Assembly (NCBI RefSeq): GCF_028912405.1
Contig: NZ_JAKELO010000002.1
Span: 1,435,276-1,499,275, forward strand
Source: Methanogenium marinum
Lineage (GTDB): Archaea; Halobacteriota; Methanomicrobia; Methanomicrobiales; Methanomicrobiaceae
Direction: 5' to 3'
DNA: 64,000 nt
Within the stretch, counting starts at the first letter, position 1; each line of letters opens with the position of its first letter. Shown here piece after piece: positions 18,642-29,751 of this stretch. The notes beneath the pieces were generated by a model that was not told the origin of the DNA, made no database searches, and was given only the letters and a program-made list of their open reading frames with translations. The translations under genes and the position numbers were made by a program.

Positions 18642-19265
18642 ATGTCCGTTCAGATTGATGTTCCATTCACCCCTGCCCCGTCTTTCCGGTCTTATCTGAT
18701 TCTCGTGACTGCATTTGGGATGTTGATTCCCACGTTTTTCTTTGCATTCATGGTATTTGCGATAACAGATGGTATGGGTGGTGCCCTTGCAGTGATGGCC
18801 GGAATTTTTGTAATGCTTGCTTTTGCAGGTGGTATCTGGGCCTATCTTTATTACGGTACTGTCCATTATCTTCTCACACCGACTGAGATGACCTGGGGTC
18901 GTGGTGTCCTCTGGAGACAGACAGGTATTGTCCCCTACAACCGGATCACAAACGTAGATATCATCCAGGGCCCTGTCATGCGGATCTTTGGGATATCAAA
19001 TCTGCGTATTCAGACCGCCGGCTACTCAGCAAACCAACTCGCAGAGATAAAATTGCAGGGTATCAATGACCCGGAACCTCTCCGTGCTGTAATAATGGAC
19101 TTTGTGCGATCCGGCCATCCGGTTGCAGCCGTCACCGGTGCAGATGTTGCAGCAACCCCTGCCTCCGGGCCATCTCAGGCAGGGCAGGCAGCAGATGCTG
19201 CTATGCTTGTGGAACTTCGGGAGATTGGCGTTGTCCTGAAAAGAATAGAAGAGAAGATGCAGTGA
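18642..19265 (+). CDS. Membrane-flanked bPH2-type PH domain protein (YdbS/YdbT-like)
   Basis: Two TM helices followed by VHYLLTPTEMTWGRGVLWRQTGIVPYNRITNVDIIQGPVMRIFGISNLRIQTAG. Confidence 0.87.
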   Translation: MSVQIDVPFTPAPSFRSYLILVTAFGMLIPTFFFAFMVFAITDGMGGALAVMAGIFVMLAFAGGIWAYLYYGTVHYLLTPTEMTWGRGVLWRQTGIVPYNRITNVDIIQGPVMRIFGISNLRIQTAGYSANQLAEIKLQGINDPEPLRAVIMDFVRSGHPVAAVTGADVAATPASGPSQAGQAADAAMLVELREIGVVLKRIEEKMQ

Positions 19266-19643
19266 ACAGATGAAATAATTTTCCCCTTTTTGAATGAGCA
19301 CTTCTTGTTGATATTTGATGCCCAATCCCAGAATAACTCGCATTATAGCTTTCAAAATGTTTTGGTAAACATTCAGGGGGTCCTTTTGCAGTTGCCGTTT
19401 TGTTTCTTTCCGGGATGCCTTTTTGTGGCCTCAGAATGTGTGTTGCCTGCAAGCCTCGTGGGTGCCATGCCGTCCTTTACCTCCTGTATTCAGACGTAAT
19501 TTTTCAGTATGCGGGTGAAAACTGCTTCCCTCTTTCCCTCTTTGTGTTCCGGGTCTGACCGAAAAGGGGTGCCTTTGTGGCTATGGAGGAAGAAAACAGG
19601 AAAGGGAGAATACTATTAGCCCCGGCGGACAACCATTCTCATA

Positions 19644-20786
19644 ATGAGAATATATGTGAAACTGGCAGTGCTTTTCTGTATGACTCTGCTCCTTTTCTCC
19701 GGGGCGGCTATGGCCATTCAGCCGCCGGATTTGAACCGGACAGTCACGATTGACGGTGCCTCTGAAGTAGCAGCTTTTATTGAATCATCCGATGGAGGGA
19801 AGTTTATAGCCTCAGGCACCTCCGAAGATGGGCCTGCTGTCTGGTTTGTTGCCAAAGACGGGACGGTTACCGGCAATATGACGATTGCAATAGGAAATGC
19901 TTCGGTTATCCGCTATGTTCAGGAAGAAGGGGATGGGTATATCGTCTTCACCGAAACCCATGACTTTGCAGGAGTCAGCCCGGAAGGTGAGACACAATGG
20001 ACATGGCATGTGCCCTTTGGCGAAGTTTCAACGGTGGATGCTGTCCCCGCAGGTGGTGTAATTATTGGTGCAAATTATCTTTACCCGACCATTTACCGTC
20101 TGGATGCAGATGGAACTCCTCTGTGGAATAAGACCTATGCTGACACCTCGGGTGCTGGTATTGGGCGTATTCAGTCTGTAAAGGCAGTTGATGGTGGTTA
20201 CATTGTGGCAGGTTATGCCTCACCATTGGTGGCATCTTCAGATTCGGCGGGACTGGTGATGTACCTGGACGAAGATGGAAATGTAATCTGGGAAGAACGG
20301 TATGGTGAGGAGGGTATTGGGTATGTGGTGAATATCAACTCCCTCCCAGGGGGTGGGTATATTGCTCCTGCCCTTACCACGGCAGATGAGGCAGCCGTGC
20401 TCATATTAAACGAGACCGGGACATTGAATGAGGTGTTTTTCTACCCCAAGCGGATGGAACTGGTATACTATGCAGATGCGGCCCTGGGCGGGGGGTATTA
20501 TCTGCTGGGCTATGACGCCAGCCTGGTGAATGGTGAACCTCAGTATCTTGTGATGGGAATCTCCCCTGATGGAGAGGAAGAGTGGATGCACTGGTTTGGA
20601 GACACCTCCATCCGGGCATTTGTCCCTACTGATGATGGGTTTGCCGCCGCAGGAGAGAATGGGGATATATCACTTTTTACGTTCCATGAGGCTGGAAAGG
20701 AAACTGATTTCTCTAACGTGTGGATGTTTATATTTGTCATCCTTGCGGGAATCCTTGCTGGATACCTCATTTACCGGCAGCGATAA
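19644..20786 (+). CDS. Secreted/membrane-anchored beta-propeller-like protein
   Basis: Signal peptide; repeated blade-like segments (DGGKFIASGTSEDGPAVWFVAKDG, DGGYIVAGYASP..AGLVMYLDEDGNVIWEERYG); C-terminal TM. Confidence 0.75.
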   Translation: MRIYVKLAVLFCMTLLLFSGAAMAIQPPDLNRTVTIDGASEVAAFIESSDGGKFIASGTSEDGPAVWFVAKDGTVTGNMTIAIGNASVIRYVQEEGDGYIVFTETHDFAGVSPEGETQWTWHVPFGEVSTVDAVPAGGVIIGANYLYPTIYRLDADGTPLWNKTYADTSGAGIGRIQSVKAVDGGYIVAGYASPLVASSDSAGLVMYLDEDGNVIWEERYGEEGIGYVVNINSLPGGGYIAPALTTADEAAVLILNETGTLNEVFFYPKRMELVYYADAALGGGYYLLGYDASLVNGEPQYLVMGISPDGEEEWMHWFGDTSIRAFVPTDDGFAAAGENGDISLFTFHEAGKETDFSNVWMFIFVILAGILAGYLIYRQR

Positions 20787-21046
20787 TAATTTTCCCTATT
20801 TTTCCTTTCTTTCCCATCCCTCATGCTTTTTTTATAATTTGTGATTTATCTGATTTGATAATCGATTTTCATAGGCAGGGCCGGGCCGTTTACTTATTTC
20901 TGATCTAAACAATTGTCTATTCCATGTTTATCCGTTTAGTGGCCCGAATGGAAGGGTTTTTGAAGGATTGAAAGAGAGGTTAAATATACTTTAATGCACC
21001 CGTATGCCCCCCCGGTGGATGATAATCCGTTCCGTGTTTCATACAG

Positions 21047-23707
21047 GTGCCAGTGATATATGTGATTCCCATGTCTGTAAAAATAATAGAAGATGCACTA
21101 CGGCGTGCACTGGACGGGGACTTTACGGTGTCCCTCAGTCAGGCGGCCGCAGACCCTGAAACACAGGAACTTGTCGGACTTGTTGAGACAGCAATAGGAA
21201 AGATGCAGAAGTCTGCTGAGTACCAGGAGATGCTCCGGGGAGTTGATGAGTTTATTGCAAACTATCCTTATCCTCTGGGTATATATGCTGCAGACGGTGC
21301 CTGTCTGATGCTCAATGATCATTATTGTGACCTCTTCCGTGATTCATGTGATTCTCTGATGAAAAAGTCTTTTTCCGACTTTGATATCACCGTTCTTGGC
21401 GGGGACAGTCTTTTTGCTTCCCATGATACCAAGAAAAATTCTGAGACTGATCTGCAGGTTGCATGGAATGATGGAACCAAAAACTACCTGAAACTCTACC
21501 AGATACCCATCACTGATAGTACAGGGGACATCAGTGTGGTCTATCATATCTATCTGGATCAGACAGCGGTTATTGGGGAACAGGAAGAGCTAAAAAAGTT
21601 GCAGAAGCGTGCAGACGCTTTCCTCATGCAGAATCCACAGGGTATCACTGTGCTTGCCGCAGACAAGCACCGCCTCGATCTGAACGAGGAATATCAGCGC
21701 ATCTGGCGTGGCGGTTACAACGATCTGATGGCAAAGAAACTCTACGATTTTAACATCAATATTGTCGGTGGCGATGACTTCTATGCCTCGTACGAGACGA
21801 AGAAGAAGGCCGTAACCGATATGGAGATTGGTTGGGAAAACGGAGAGAAGAGCTACTTGCGTCTCTTCCAGACGCCCATTCTGGATGAAAACGGCGAGAT
21901 TGATGTAAACTACTATATTTATCAGGATCTGACCGAGCAGCATGAGGAGATGGAGGAGATTAAAACGCTCCAAAGGCGTGCCGACGCTTTTCTCCAGCAG
22001 AATCCACAGGGTATTACTGTGCTTGCCGCAGACAAGCACCGCCTCGATCTGAACGAGGAATACCAGCGCATCTGGCACGGCGGCTACAATGATCTGATGG
22101 CGAAGAAACTTTATGACTTTAATATCAACATCGTTGGTGGTGACGATTTCTACGCCTCATACGAGACGAAGAAGAAGGCAGTCACCGACATGGAAATTTC
22201 GTGGGGTGGCGATGAGAAGAGCTATCTGCGTCTTTTCCAGACGCCTATTCTTGATCAAAACGGCGATATTGACGTCAATTACTATATCTACCAGGACCTC
22301 ACTCCGGAACGGGCCCTCTCACAGTTCCTTGACCAGGAGATCACCCGTCAGGGGGCAAATCTGGCTCTCTTAGCGCATGGCGACACCAGCGGGTTTGACC
22401 TGACGGTCGGAAAGACCAACGAGTATACCGCTGAAGCGGGTGTCCTCTTTGGGGAGATGAATGCAAATCTCACCGCGGTACAAAAAGCGATTGAGGAGAT
22501 GGTAGAGGATTTTGTCGGTACCATGAAGGCGATGCAGGGAGGCGACAGCAAGGCACGTGCTCACCAGGACCAGTTTGAAGGTGTTTATGCTGTCATAATT
22601 GAAGGGTTAAATAATGTCATTGAAACGGTAATGGGCCCACTCAATGAGTCGTACCGTGTCATGAAGTCATATGCGGATAAGGACTTCTCCAGACGTTTTG
22701 ATGGGGGTATTATGGTTGAAGGAGACTTCCTCAAACTCAAGACTGCCATCAATAATGTGGGTGTCAATGTGGGCAGTGCCCTTGGTGAAGTAAAGATTGC
22801 TGTCGATAATGTGGACGCAAACATGGCGGATGCCGCCCGTGGTGTTGAGGAAATTGCAAAGGCGATGGAGGATGTGGCGGTCAACAGTCAACAGTCATCA
22901 GAGGCTTCCCGTCGCCAGATAGAGGCAGTAGAATCTGTTGCACGGGAGATTTCAGATCTGTCTGCCTCAATTGAGGAGATTGCCTCCACATCACAGGAAG
23001 TGATGGCACAGGCGGACCATGTCTCCAAAATGGGCAATGAAGCCTCTCGCATGGGCAAAGAAGCCAATACTAAGATGAATGCGGTGGAGAAGATCTCAGA
23101 AGAGAGCGTTACCCAGATTGAGCAGCTCAATAAGAAGATGGCTGAGATCTCAAAGATTGTCAAACTTATCAATGATATCTCCAGCCAGACAAATCTCCTT
23201 GCCCTGAATGCAGCCATTGAAGCTGCGCGAGCTGGTGAACACGGTCGTGGGTTTGCTGTAGTGGCAGGTGAGGTGAAAAACCTGGCTGCTGAGTCCAAAG
23301 CTGCAACAGACTCAATTGAGGAGCTTATTGAAGGCATTCAGCGAGATTCCAATACCACAGCAGTTTCCATGAAGTCCGCATACTCAGAAATTCAGGCCAG
23401 TCTGGAGAGTGTCCATCGGGCAATTACCTCCTTAAATGAGATCGTCACCGGTGCACAGGAGGCTTCAGAGGGTATCCATGAGATTGCCCGTGCCACCGAT
23501 GATCAGGCAAATGCAACAAACCGTGTGATGGAGAAAATGGAAGAGGCAACGACCCTTACCAAGGAGAATATGGGTCGCATCGATGATGTCGCAGCAGTAA
23601 CCGAAGAAGTGGCGGCATCTACTGAGGAGGTTGGCAGTGGTACCTATGAAGTGACGCGGATGACAGAAAAACTCCGGGCGATGGTCAGCGTATTCCGGAC
23701 AGAGTAA
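21047..23707 (+). CDS. Soluble methyl-accepting chemotaxis protein with tandem PAS domains
   Basis: MCP signaling hairpin [37 protein letters not shown]; three PAS-like units, no TM helices seen. Start may be the ATG at about 21071. Confidence 0.93.
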   Translation: MPVIYVIPMSVKIIEDALRRALDGDFTVSLSQAAADPETQELVGLVETAIGKMQKSAEYQEMLRGVDEFIANYPYPLGIYAADGACLMLNDHYCDLFRDSCDSLMKKSFSDFDITVLGGDSLFASHDTKKNSETDLQVAWNDGTKNYLKLYQIPITDSTGDISVVYHIYLDQTAVIGEQEELKKLQKRADAFLMQNPQGITVLAADKHRLDLNEEYQRIWRGGYNDLMAKKLYDFNINIVGGDDFYASYETKKKAVTDMEIGWENGEKSYLRLFQTPILDENGEIDVNYYIYQDLTEQHEEMEEIKTLQRRADAFLQQNPQGITVLAADKHRLDLNEEYQRIWHGGYNDLMAKKLYDFNINIVGGDDFYASYETKKKAVTDMEISWGGDEKSYLRLFQTPILDQNGDIDVNYYIYQDLTPERALSQFLDQEITRQGANLALLAHGDTSGFDLTVGKTNEYTAEAGVLFGEMNANLTAVQKAIEEMVEDFVGTMKAMQGGDSKARAHQDQFEGVYAVIIEGLNNVIETVMGPLNESYRVMKSYADKDFSRRFDGGIMVEGDFLKLKTAINNVGVNVGSALGEVKIAVDNVDANMADAARGVEEIAKAMEDVAVNSQQSSEASRRQIEAVESVAREISDLSASIEEIASTSQEVMAQADHVSKMGNEASRMGKEANTKMNAVEKISEESVTQIEQLNKKMAEISKIVKLINDISSQTNLLALNAAIEAARAGEHGRGFAVVAGEVKNLAAESKAATDSIEELIEGIQRDSNTTAVSMKSAYSEIQASLESVHRAITSLNEIVTGAQEASEGIHEIARATDDQANATNRVMEKMEEATTLTKENMGRIDDVAAVTEEVAASTEEVGSGTYEVTRMTEKLRAMVSVFRTE

Positions 23708-23720
23708 GAGGAGGCAGTAA

Positions 23721-24182
23721 ATGTCAAAGCTTACTGATGTAGTGGAATTTAGGATTGCAAACGGATATTACGCAATTGATGTCCAGATTGCACGGGAGAT
23801 TGTCGAGATGATGGAGATCACCCCCATTCCCCGTTCTCCGGATTATATCACCGGTGTAACCAACCTCAGGGGAGAGGTCACCAATATCATCAATATAAGC
23901 AAACTTATCGGGCTTCCGGAATCGGTTGCGTCTGAGACACAGAGAATTATCGTCATCATGCCTGATGCATCACAGGGTTCAAACGTTGGTATTATTGTCG
24001 ATGATGTGCGCAGTGTGATGCAGGTGAATGAGGAGGACGTGGAGGCGCTCAGTGAAAGCCTTTCCAGTGATGTAACCGATTATGTGAAGGGCATCATTAA
24101 GGTAAAAGAGGATGCATCAGACACAATGCGTCTCATAATCTGGGTGGACATGCAGAAGGTCCTTGACCAGATTATTTCCTGA
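23721..24182 (+). CDS. cheW: Chemotaxis coupling protein CheW
   Basis: REIVEMMEITPIPRSPDYITGVTNLRGEVTNIINISKLIG. Confidence 0.93.
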   Translation: MSKLTDVVEFRIANGYYAIDVQIAREIVEMMEITPIPRSPDYITGVTNLRGEVTNIINISKLIGLPESVASETQRIIVIMPDASQGSNVGIIVDDVRSVMQVNEEDVEALSESLSSDVTDYVKGIIKVKEDASDTMRLIIWVDMQKVLDQIIS

Positions 24183-24340
24183 TTATTGTCATCTGATCGT
24201 TTCGTCAATAAAATCCCAATATGCGGTCATAGACTGAACCCATATTATCAATCATTTTAATTACACCGCAGTTTTGATTCAATAATCCTGAGTTCCTTTT
24301 TATCACGATTTTAGGAAACACATAATTTCTGATTCTGGTA

Positions 24341-25011
24341 ATGATTATTGTTATCTGCAGAATACCTATCACGTCCAGGAAAACGGATTGGATTAAGGGT
24401 CCCTATTATTTCGATGCCATTCTCATCACCGATATGAAGTCAATCAGTGAGGTCAACCCGGCATTTGCGGGGGCACTTGGATACCTGACTGAAGAGATGA
24501 AAGGACGTTCTATTCTTGATTTCGCTCCGAAATTTCAGGAAGACGGTATCCTCTCTTCTGACCGAAGGGATGAGGTGTTGAAGGAGATTTACGGAGGCAG
24601 GCGAATAAACGTTTTGTGGAAAAGAGCCTCTCCTGTGATGAGAATGGGGTACTCTTTGATGTCCATGCAAGTTATGTGAATATTCTCGGGAAGACGATGG
24701 TGATTCTTGTCGGGCGTAATGTCACAGAACTGATCCACCTGAAACAGCGTCAGAATGAAGCACTGGATCAGATTGAAGAGAATCTTGTAAATCTTGCCAC
24801 CTTAAATGACCAAATCAGAAATCCGCTGATGGTCATCAGTGCCTATACTGAGATGGGTGAAAGTGAACATACTCCGGTCATTATGAATCAGATACAGGAG
24901 ATTGAGGGTATCATTAACACGCTGGATCGGGGATTTCTTGAATCTGAAAAAATTCGGGAGTTCCTGCGTAAACATCATGATGTGGGTTTTGTTCACCAGG
25001 GTTTAACCTGA
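24341..25011 (+). pseudogene. PAS-domain sensor protein split by a frameshift
   Basis: ORF 24341-24679 carries the PAS N-terminus (EVNPAFAGALGYLTEEMKGRSILDF); the frame from about 24616 carries the PAS C-terminus and helical domain (EKSLSCDENGVLFDVHASYVNILGK...NDQIRNPLMVI). Confidence 0.65.
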
Positions 25012-25065
25012 TAGTGTTTCTTAGGGCATTACCCTTTATAGCGAATACCTCCAACCTTAGGTGAT

Positions 25066-25575
25066 ATGGAAAATCCGAGTGACGAATCCGGTTCGGCTGT
25101 TTCCCAGATCACCCTCTCAGGGGGCTGTTTCTGGGAAATTGAGGCAGGATTTCGTGATTTGCCCGGTATCCTTGCCACTGTGGTTGGGTATACAGGAGGG
25201 GATGTTGAAAATCCGGACTATGGACTAGTCAGCACCGGGACAACCGGCCATGTAGAAGGGGTCCGGATTGCCTTTGATCCGGCTATCATATCTCTTCAGG
25301 CTATTTTCACCCGTTTTTTTGGTCTGTTTGATCCAACATCAGAGGAGGGAACACCAGGGGTTGATGGTTCACAGTACCGTTCGTTTATTTTCTGCCATAC
25401 TGAAGAGGACTGCCGGACGGCACGTGCATTCATCCGGGAAGAGGAGGCATCAGGGAAGTATACACGTCCGATTGTGCCGGTTGTGCACCCTGCAGGGGTG
25501 TTCTGGCCTGCTGAGGATTACCACCAGCAGTACTATGAGAAACTGAGAAATCGGTATGAAAAACCCCTGTTCTGA
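25066..25575 (+). CDS. msrA: Peptide-methionine (S)-S-oxide reductase MsrA
   Basis: LSGGCFWEIEAGFRDLPGILATVVGYTGGDVENPDY, GHVEGVRIAFDP. Confidence 0.95.
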   Translation: MENPSDESGSAVSQITLSGGCFWEIEAGFRDLPGILATVVGYTGGDVENPDYGLVSTGTTGHVEGVRIAFDPAIISLQAIFTRFFGLFDPTSEEGTPGVDGSQYRSFIFCHTEEDCRTARAFIREEEASGKYTRPIVPVVHPAGVFWPAEDYHQQYYEKLRNRYEKPLF

Positions 25576-25794
25576 TATGAGAGCGGACCGTTCATTTATG
25601 CTTATAATTATACCATTCTTTGTTTTTTGTGATCGTTTACCGGTTACCTATTATTTGTTGTAAAAAATAGGAAAAAGTCCGCTCCATATGAGGATCTATG
25701 CCTGTATTGTAGCAGATTTCCATATCTTTATCCGATGGGGATGCAAAGTATTCAATAACCTGCCTAAAAGAGGCGTGCCTGGTTGTAGATACGA

Positions 25795-26880
25795 ATGATG
25801 GTGAAACGTCAGATCCCTGTGCTCTATGTTGTTGATGACCTCAGGGCATGCGAAGGTGCCTACCATTTTCTGCAGAAATCGGGTGAGATGTCTCTTGATT
25901 ATGCTTTCTCCACAGAGGAAGCAAAGGAGATGCTCTATAAAAATGAATATCATGTCATCGTCTGTGAATATCACCTAAATGGGACAGATGGTGTCTCGTT
26001 CCTGGACGATCTCCGTTCGCAGGGGGAGCGGATTCCGTTCATCATTGTGGGGGATGACACCGAAGGGGTAATCATTGAGGCCATCAACCGGGGTGCTGAT
26101 TTCTTCCTGAACCGTGGGGAGAACCGTTTTCAGTTCTATGTTGAACTCAGCCTCACCATCAAGAGGGCTGCCCGGAAGTACGATGCTTCTGCACGACAGC
26201 AGCAGGAGGAGGGACAGCGGCGATCGCATATGTCAGTTTTCCCGTCGCCAAAGGGTGCGGCGGATGAAAAGGATATTCTCATTCAGGAAGTACATCACCG
26301 GGTAAAAAACAATCTCCAGCTAATCTCAAGCATTCTCAAGATGCACAGTTATCGTACCTCAGATCCGGAGACGCGGGAAATTCTGGAGGACTGCAGAAAC
26401 CGTATCGCTTCAATGGCATTAATTCATGAATATCTCTATCGATCTGATAATCTCGTAACGATACGGATGGCTGAATATGTGCCCCGTCTTGCCCAGAATC
26501 TGTCATCCCAGAAACCGTGTGGGATGGAGAATGTTAAGATAACCGCCCGTTGTGATCCGGCAATATCTCTGGACATCGATACCTGTATTCCCTGTGGTAT
26601 TATCATCAATGAACTCATCACAAATGCCCTGAAATATGGGTTTGCCCAGGGAGAAAGTGGTGAGATTATTGTCTCCATTGATCCATACAGGAGGGGTCTC
26701 GCACGTCTGCGTGTTTCAGAGAGTGGCGGGTCTGCAAAAAAATTTGATGTTAATATGGAGGGTGGGGAGACGCTGGGTATGCAGCTTGTGAAAAATCTGA
26801 CAATCCAGATTGACGGGAAATACACTGTATCAGAAGAGGGCGATCTCACCTTTAGTATCGTCTTTCCGTACACAGAATAA
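25795..26880 (+). CDS. Receiver-like domain fused to HisKA_2/HATPase histidine kinase
   Basis: EVHHRVKNNLQLISSILKMHSYRT H-box, NELITNALKYGF N-box; N-terminal CheY-like fold VLYVVDDLRACEGAY. Confidence 0.9.
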   Translation: MMVKRQIPVLYVVDDLRACEGAYHFLQKSGEMSLDYAFSTEEAKEMLYKNEYHVIVCEYHLNGTDGVSFLDDLRSQGERIPFIIVGDDTEGVIIEAINRGADFFLNRGENRFQFYVELSLTIKRAARKYDASARQQQEEGQRRSHMSVFPSPKGAADEKDILIQEVHHRVKNNLQLISSILKMHSYRTSDPETREILEDCRNRIASMALIHEYLYRSDNLVTIRMAEYVPRLAQNLSSQKPCGMENVKITARCDPAISLDIDTCIPCGIIINELITNALKYGFAQGESGEIIVSIDPYRRGLARLRVSESGGSAKKFDVNMEGGETLGMQLVKNLTIQIDGKYTVSEEGDLTFSIVFPYTE

Positions 26881-27007
26881 ACCCAAAAGAGTATTGTGTC
26901 TCTCCTGAACGTATATAATCTGGAAATTACCCCGTAATTACTTCTTTAAAAATGGAAAATCATATCGCTTCCTTCTCGTTTTATTGGTATATACCTGGTA
27001 AAATATC

Positions 27008-28927
27008 ATGATATCCGGACTCAGGCGTCGCATCCCGCCAGGGATTGCAGAATCGCTCTTTTTTATTGGCCCCGGCCTGATTCTCGCTGTTGAGGCATCA
27101 GGTGAGAGTGGCATTACAGAACTCATTGGGGTGGGGTTTGAGTATGGCTTTGCTCTCTTCTGGGTCATTGTGGCAGCTCTCATCTTCAAGTTTGCATTCA
27201 CAAATGGTATCGCCCGTTACACGGTAGCAACCGGCACCTCCATCTTTGATGGCCTGCGTACCATTCCGGGCCCCAAAAACTGGGAAGTTAGTTTCATTGC
27301 AATTATCTATTTATTTGAGATGGTGGGATTTGGGGGTATTGCACTTTTTGCAGGGGGTCTGTTTGCAAAGGTTGTCCCGGTAGTGGAACCGGCGGCGTAT
27401 GCTTTTGCACTCCTCATCTTTATTCTCCTTGTACTCTGGAAAAACTCATATGAACGTCTTGAACATGTGATCATCATCATCTCAGTGGTGATGTTTGTGG
27501 GGCTTGCAGTGCTCATCTTTGCGATGCCGTTCCCTCTGGACTCTATTGCTCATGGTTGTATTCCTTCCATTCCGGATGGTGCTCTCATCGAGACGATGGC
27601 TCTCCTTGGCGTGGTGGGATCAGGTCTGAACCTTCTCCTGTACTCGCTATGGCTGCATGAAAAGGTGGGTGACCGCCATGGTGAAGCATACTTTGCCAGC
27701 CACATGAAGAGTGTGAACCTTGACCTCGGTCTGGCCTTCCTGATAGTTGGTGTGGTTGCTCTCATTTTCATGACCCTCGGCTTCTGGGGATTTGTACATG
27801 AGCATCTCACGGAGGTTGGTGCGGTAGCGCTCACCGAGACTCTCAGCACAACGTTCTCGAAGGTTCCGGGCGGGATGAATACGGTGCTGTTTCTTGCCTT
27901 TATTATCCTTACAGGTTCCCTCATCTCGGGTATGGACGGTCGTGCACGGGCAGTCTCATCCGTGGTATCACGTGCATCGGCTACCCGGTTTGATGAGCGG
28001 GCCCTGTACCGGATTGTGCTCATTATCTTTGCAGGCATCATCACCGTGGGTATTCTCTCCGGGGAGACAACGTCTCTTATCCGGGCGGTGGCAGCCGTAT
28101 CATCGGTGATGTTTGGTATGCTTGGTTTTATGCTCATTTACATCGACCGTCGTCTCCCTGCCTATGCCCGGGGTTCATCTCTCTGGGTGCTCACCGTTGG
28201 TAGTGGAAGTATTCTCTTTCTTGGTATTGCCCTTATAACCGAACAATCCATTCTCACCTTTGGTCTGCCGTTAATGGAACATGTGGCAGTGGTTGCTATT
28301 CTCCTCTATGCCTTCACCAAGACCTCTCTTTTTGAACGCCTCGTCACCGGGATGGGGACGCTTGAGGATCGGGGGTGGATGATTCTCACCTTTGGTGCAC
28401 TTTCTCTCTATGGGATTTATCGGGGAATTCTCTATAACGGAGTAATCATAGATTTCGCCGACCTTGGTCCGATGGTGGCAGGCATTCTCGGGGGTCCGGT
28501 TGTTGGAGGGTGTGTCGGCCTCATTGCAGCTCTCTTCCGACTGAGTGAAGGTGGGTTGGGGGCTGCAGGCGGTGCGGCATCTGCCATCTGTGCCGGTATC
28601 ATCGCAGCATATGCTGCCCGGATGTTCCGGAATCATCTTACGCACTGGCGACTGATTGGCCTTGCATGCGGGGTTGAATTCCTCCATGTATTCGTTTTCA
28701 TTCCCCTCTTTGCCGGGGGCTGGGATTCGCTTGAGATGTGGCATATCATCCGGGAGACCTATCTGCCGATGGCTGTTGCAAATGCCCTCGGTCTGGTTCT
28801 TTTCCTTATCATTCTTCGGGAACGTGGCTATGATATGCTGGAACATTCTGAGTATCTGTCGTTGAAAAGACGGCGAAACAAGGGGATGATAGAAGATATA
28901 CCAGAAGATCCGGATGGTAACCTGTGA
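27008..28927 (+). CDS. Nramp-family-like transporter fused to a C-terminal 5TMR-LYT-like membrane domain
   Basis: FFIGPGLILAVEASGESGITELIGVGFEYGFALFWVIVAALIFKFAF; C-terminus LGPMVAGILGGPVVGGCVGLIAALFRLSEGGLGAAGGAASAICAGIIAAY. Confidence 0.75.
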   Translation: MISGLRRRIPPGIAESLFFIGPGLILAVEASGESGITELIGVGFEYGFALFWVIVAALIFKFAFTNGIARYTVATGTSIFDGLRTIPGPKNWEVSFIAIIYLFEMVGFGGIALFAGGLFAKVVPVVEPAAYAFALLIFILLVLWKNSYERLEHVIIIISVVMFVGLAVLIFAMPFPLDSIAHGCIPSIPDGALIETMALLGVVGSGLNLLLYSLWLHEKVGDRHGEAYFASHMKSVNLDLGLAFLIVGVVALIFMTLGFWGFVHEHLTEVGAVALTETLSTTFSKVPGGMNTVLFLAFIILTGSLISGMDGRARAVSSVVSRASATRFDERALYRIVLIIFAGIITVGILSGETTSLIRAVAAVSSVMFGMLGFMLIYIDRRLPAYARGSSLWVLTVGSGSILFLGIALITEQSILTFGLPLMEHVAVVAILLYAFTKTSLFERLVTGMGTLEDRGWMILTFGALSLYGIYRGILYNGVIIDFADLGPMVAGILGGPVVGGCVGLIAALFRLSEGGLGAAGGAASAICAGIIAAYAARMFRNHLTHWRLIGLACGVEFLHVFVFIPLFAGGWDSLEMWHIIRETYLPMAVANALGLVLFLIILRERGYDMLEHSEYLSLKRRRNKGMIEDIPEDPDGNL

Positions 28928-28931
28928 GCGG

Positions 28932-29555
28932 TCAGCACCCGTCTTTCTGTATGTTTTTCCGGAAGAGGGCGGAGAGGACTTCGCGTGGGTAACGGGTGCC
29001 ACGTACCCGCATCTCCCATCTATTGGTCTGTATATCTCCTCTCCACTTTTCCTCTGAAAAAAGGGAACTGACCTCAGGGGTGGTGAAGTAGTGGGTCATT
29101 ACCCCATCCCCACGGAGAAAACTGTTTTTTTCTGTAGGTCTGCCTTTCCCGCAGCGAAAATCGGATACCGTGAATTCGCGGAAGAAGAGAGTGCCGCCAG
29201 GAACGAGCACTCTCCAGTACTCTGCTGCCGCCCGGTAACGGTCGGTCTCCCTGAGTGCACCGGTGATGTGGACGGCAATGACGGCGTCAAATGTGGCATT
29301 GCAAAAAGGGAGGGATCGGACATCTGCCTGCACGAGGTGGGCGGTGGGCACGGTTACCCGCGCAAGCCGGAGGGCGGATGCAGCAATATCGATGCCAGTT
29401 GCATCACATCCACTCCGGCAGAGTGTGGAGAGGGTCTTGCCATTGCCACATCCCACTTCAAGCACTCGTGTTCCCAGGGAAAAGGACGGGATACCACTGT
29501 TTGTTCCCTGCCAGAGGGCGCCTCTCTGTCGGTAATTATTTTCCCATGCTTCCAT
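28932..29555 (-). CDS. Class I SAM-dependent methyltransferase
   Basis: VLEVGCGNGKTLSTLCRSGCDATGIDIAASALRLAR...LPFCNATFDAVIAV; internal start MEAWENNYRQRG preferred over the longer ORF. Confidence 0.87.
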   Translation of the reverse strand: MEAWENNYRQRGALWQGTNSGIPSFSLGTRVLEVGCGNGKTLSTLCRSGCDATGIDIAASALRLARVTVPTAHLVQADVRSLPFCNATFDAVIAVHITGALRETDRYRAAAEYWRVLVPGGTLFFREFTVSDFRCGKGRPTEKNSFLRGDGVMTHYFTTPEVSSLFSEEKWRGDIQTNRWEMRVRGTRYPREVLSALFRKNIQKDGC

Positions 29556-29751
29556 TTTCTGTGTGTTTCTCCTTTCCTGCCCGGAGGTGTAATATCTGAT
29601 GGAGAATGTCTGCAGGCAGTAGTGTGGTATATGGGTTTCTCTACACTCCATATCCGTGTTGTGGGAAGGCCTGTTTTTTATGAGGTGTAAGGAGAGTTCC
29701 TCTCTTATGCCACAGGTTCTTTTACCCCTGCCTACGAACGGGGAAGTATCT

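Noticed and set aside
28271-29002. 243-aa minus-strand ORF opposite the Nramp-like gene
   Set aside because: Antisense to a better-supported membrane protein; no recognisable domain.
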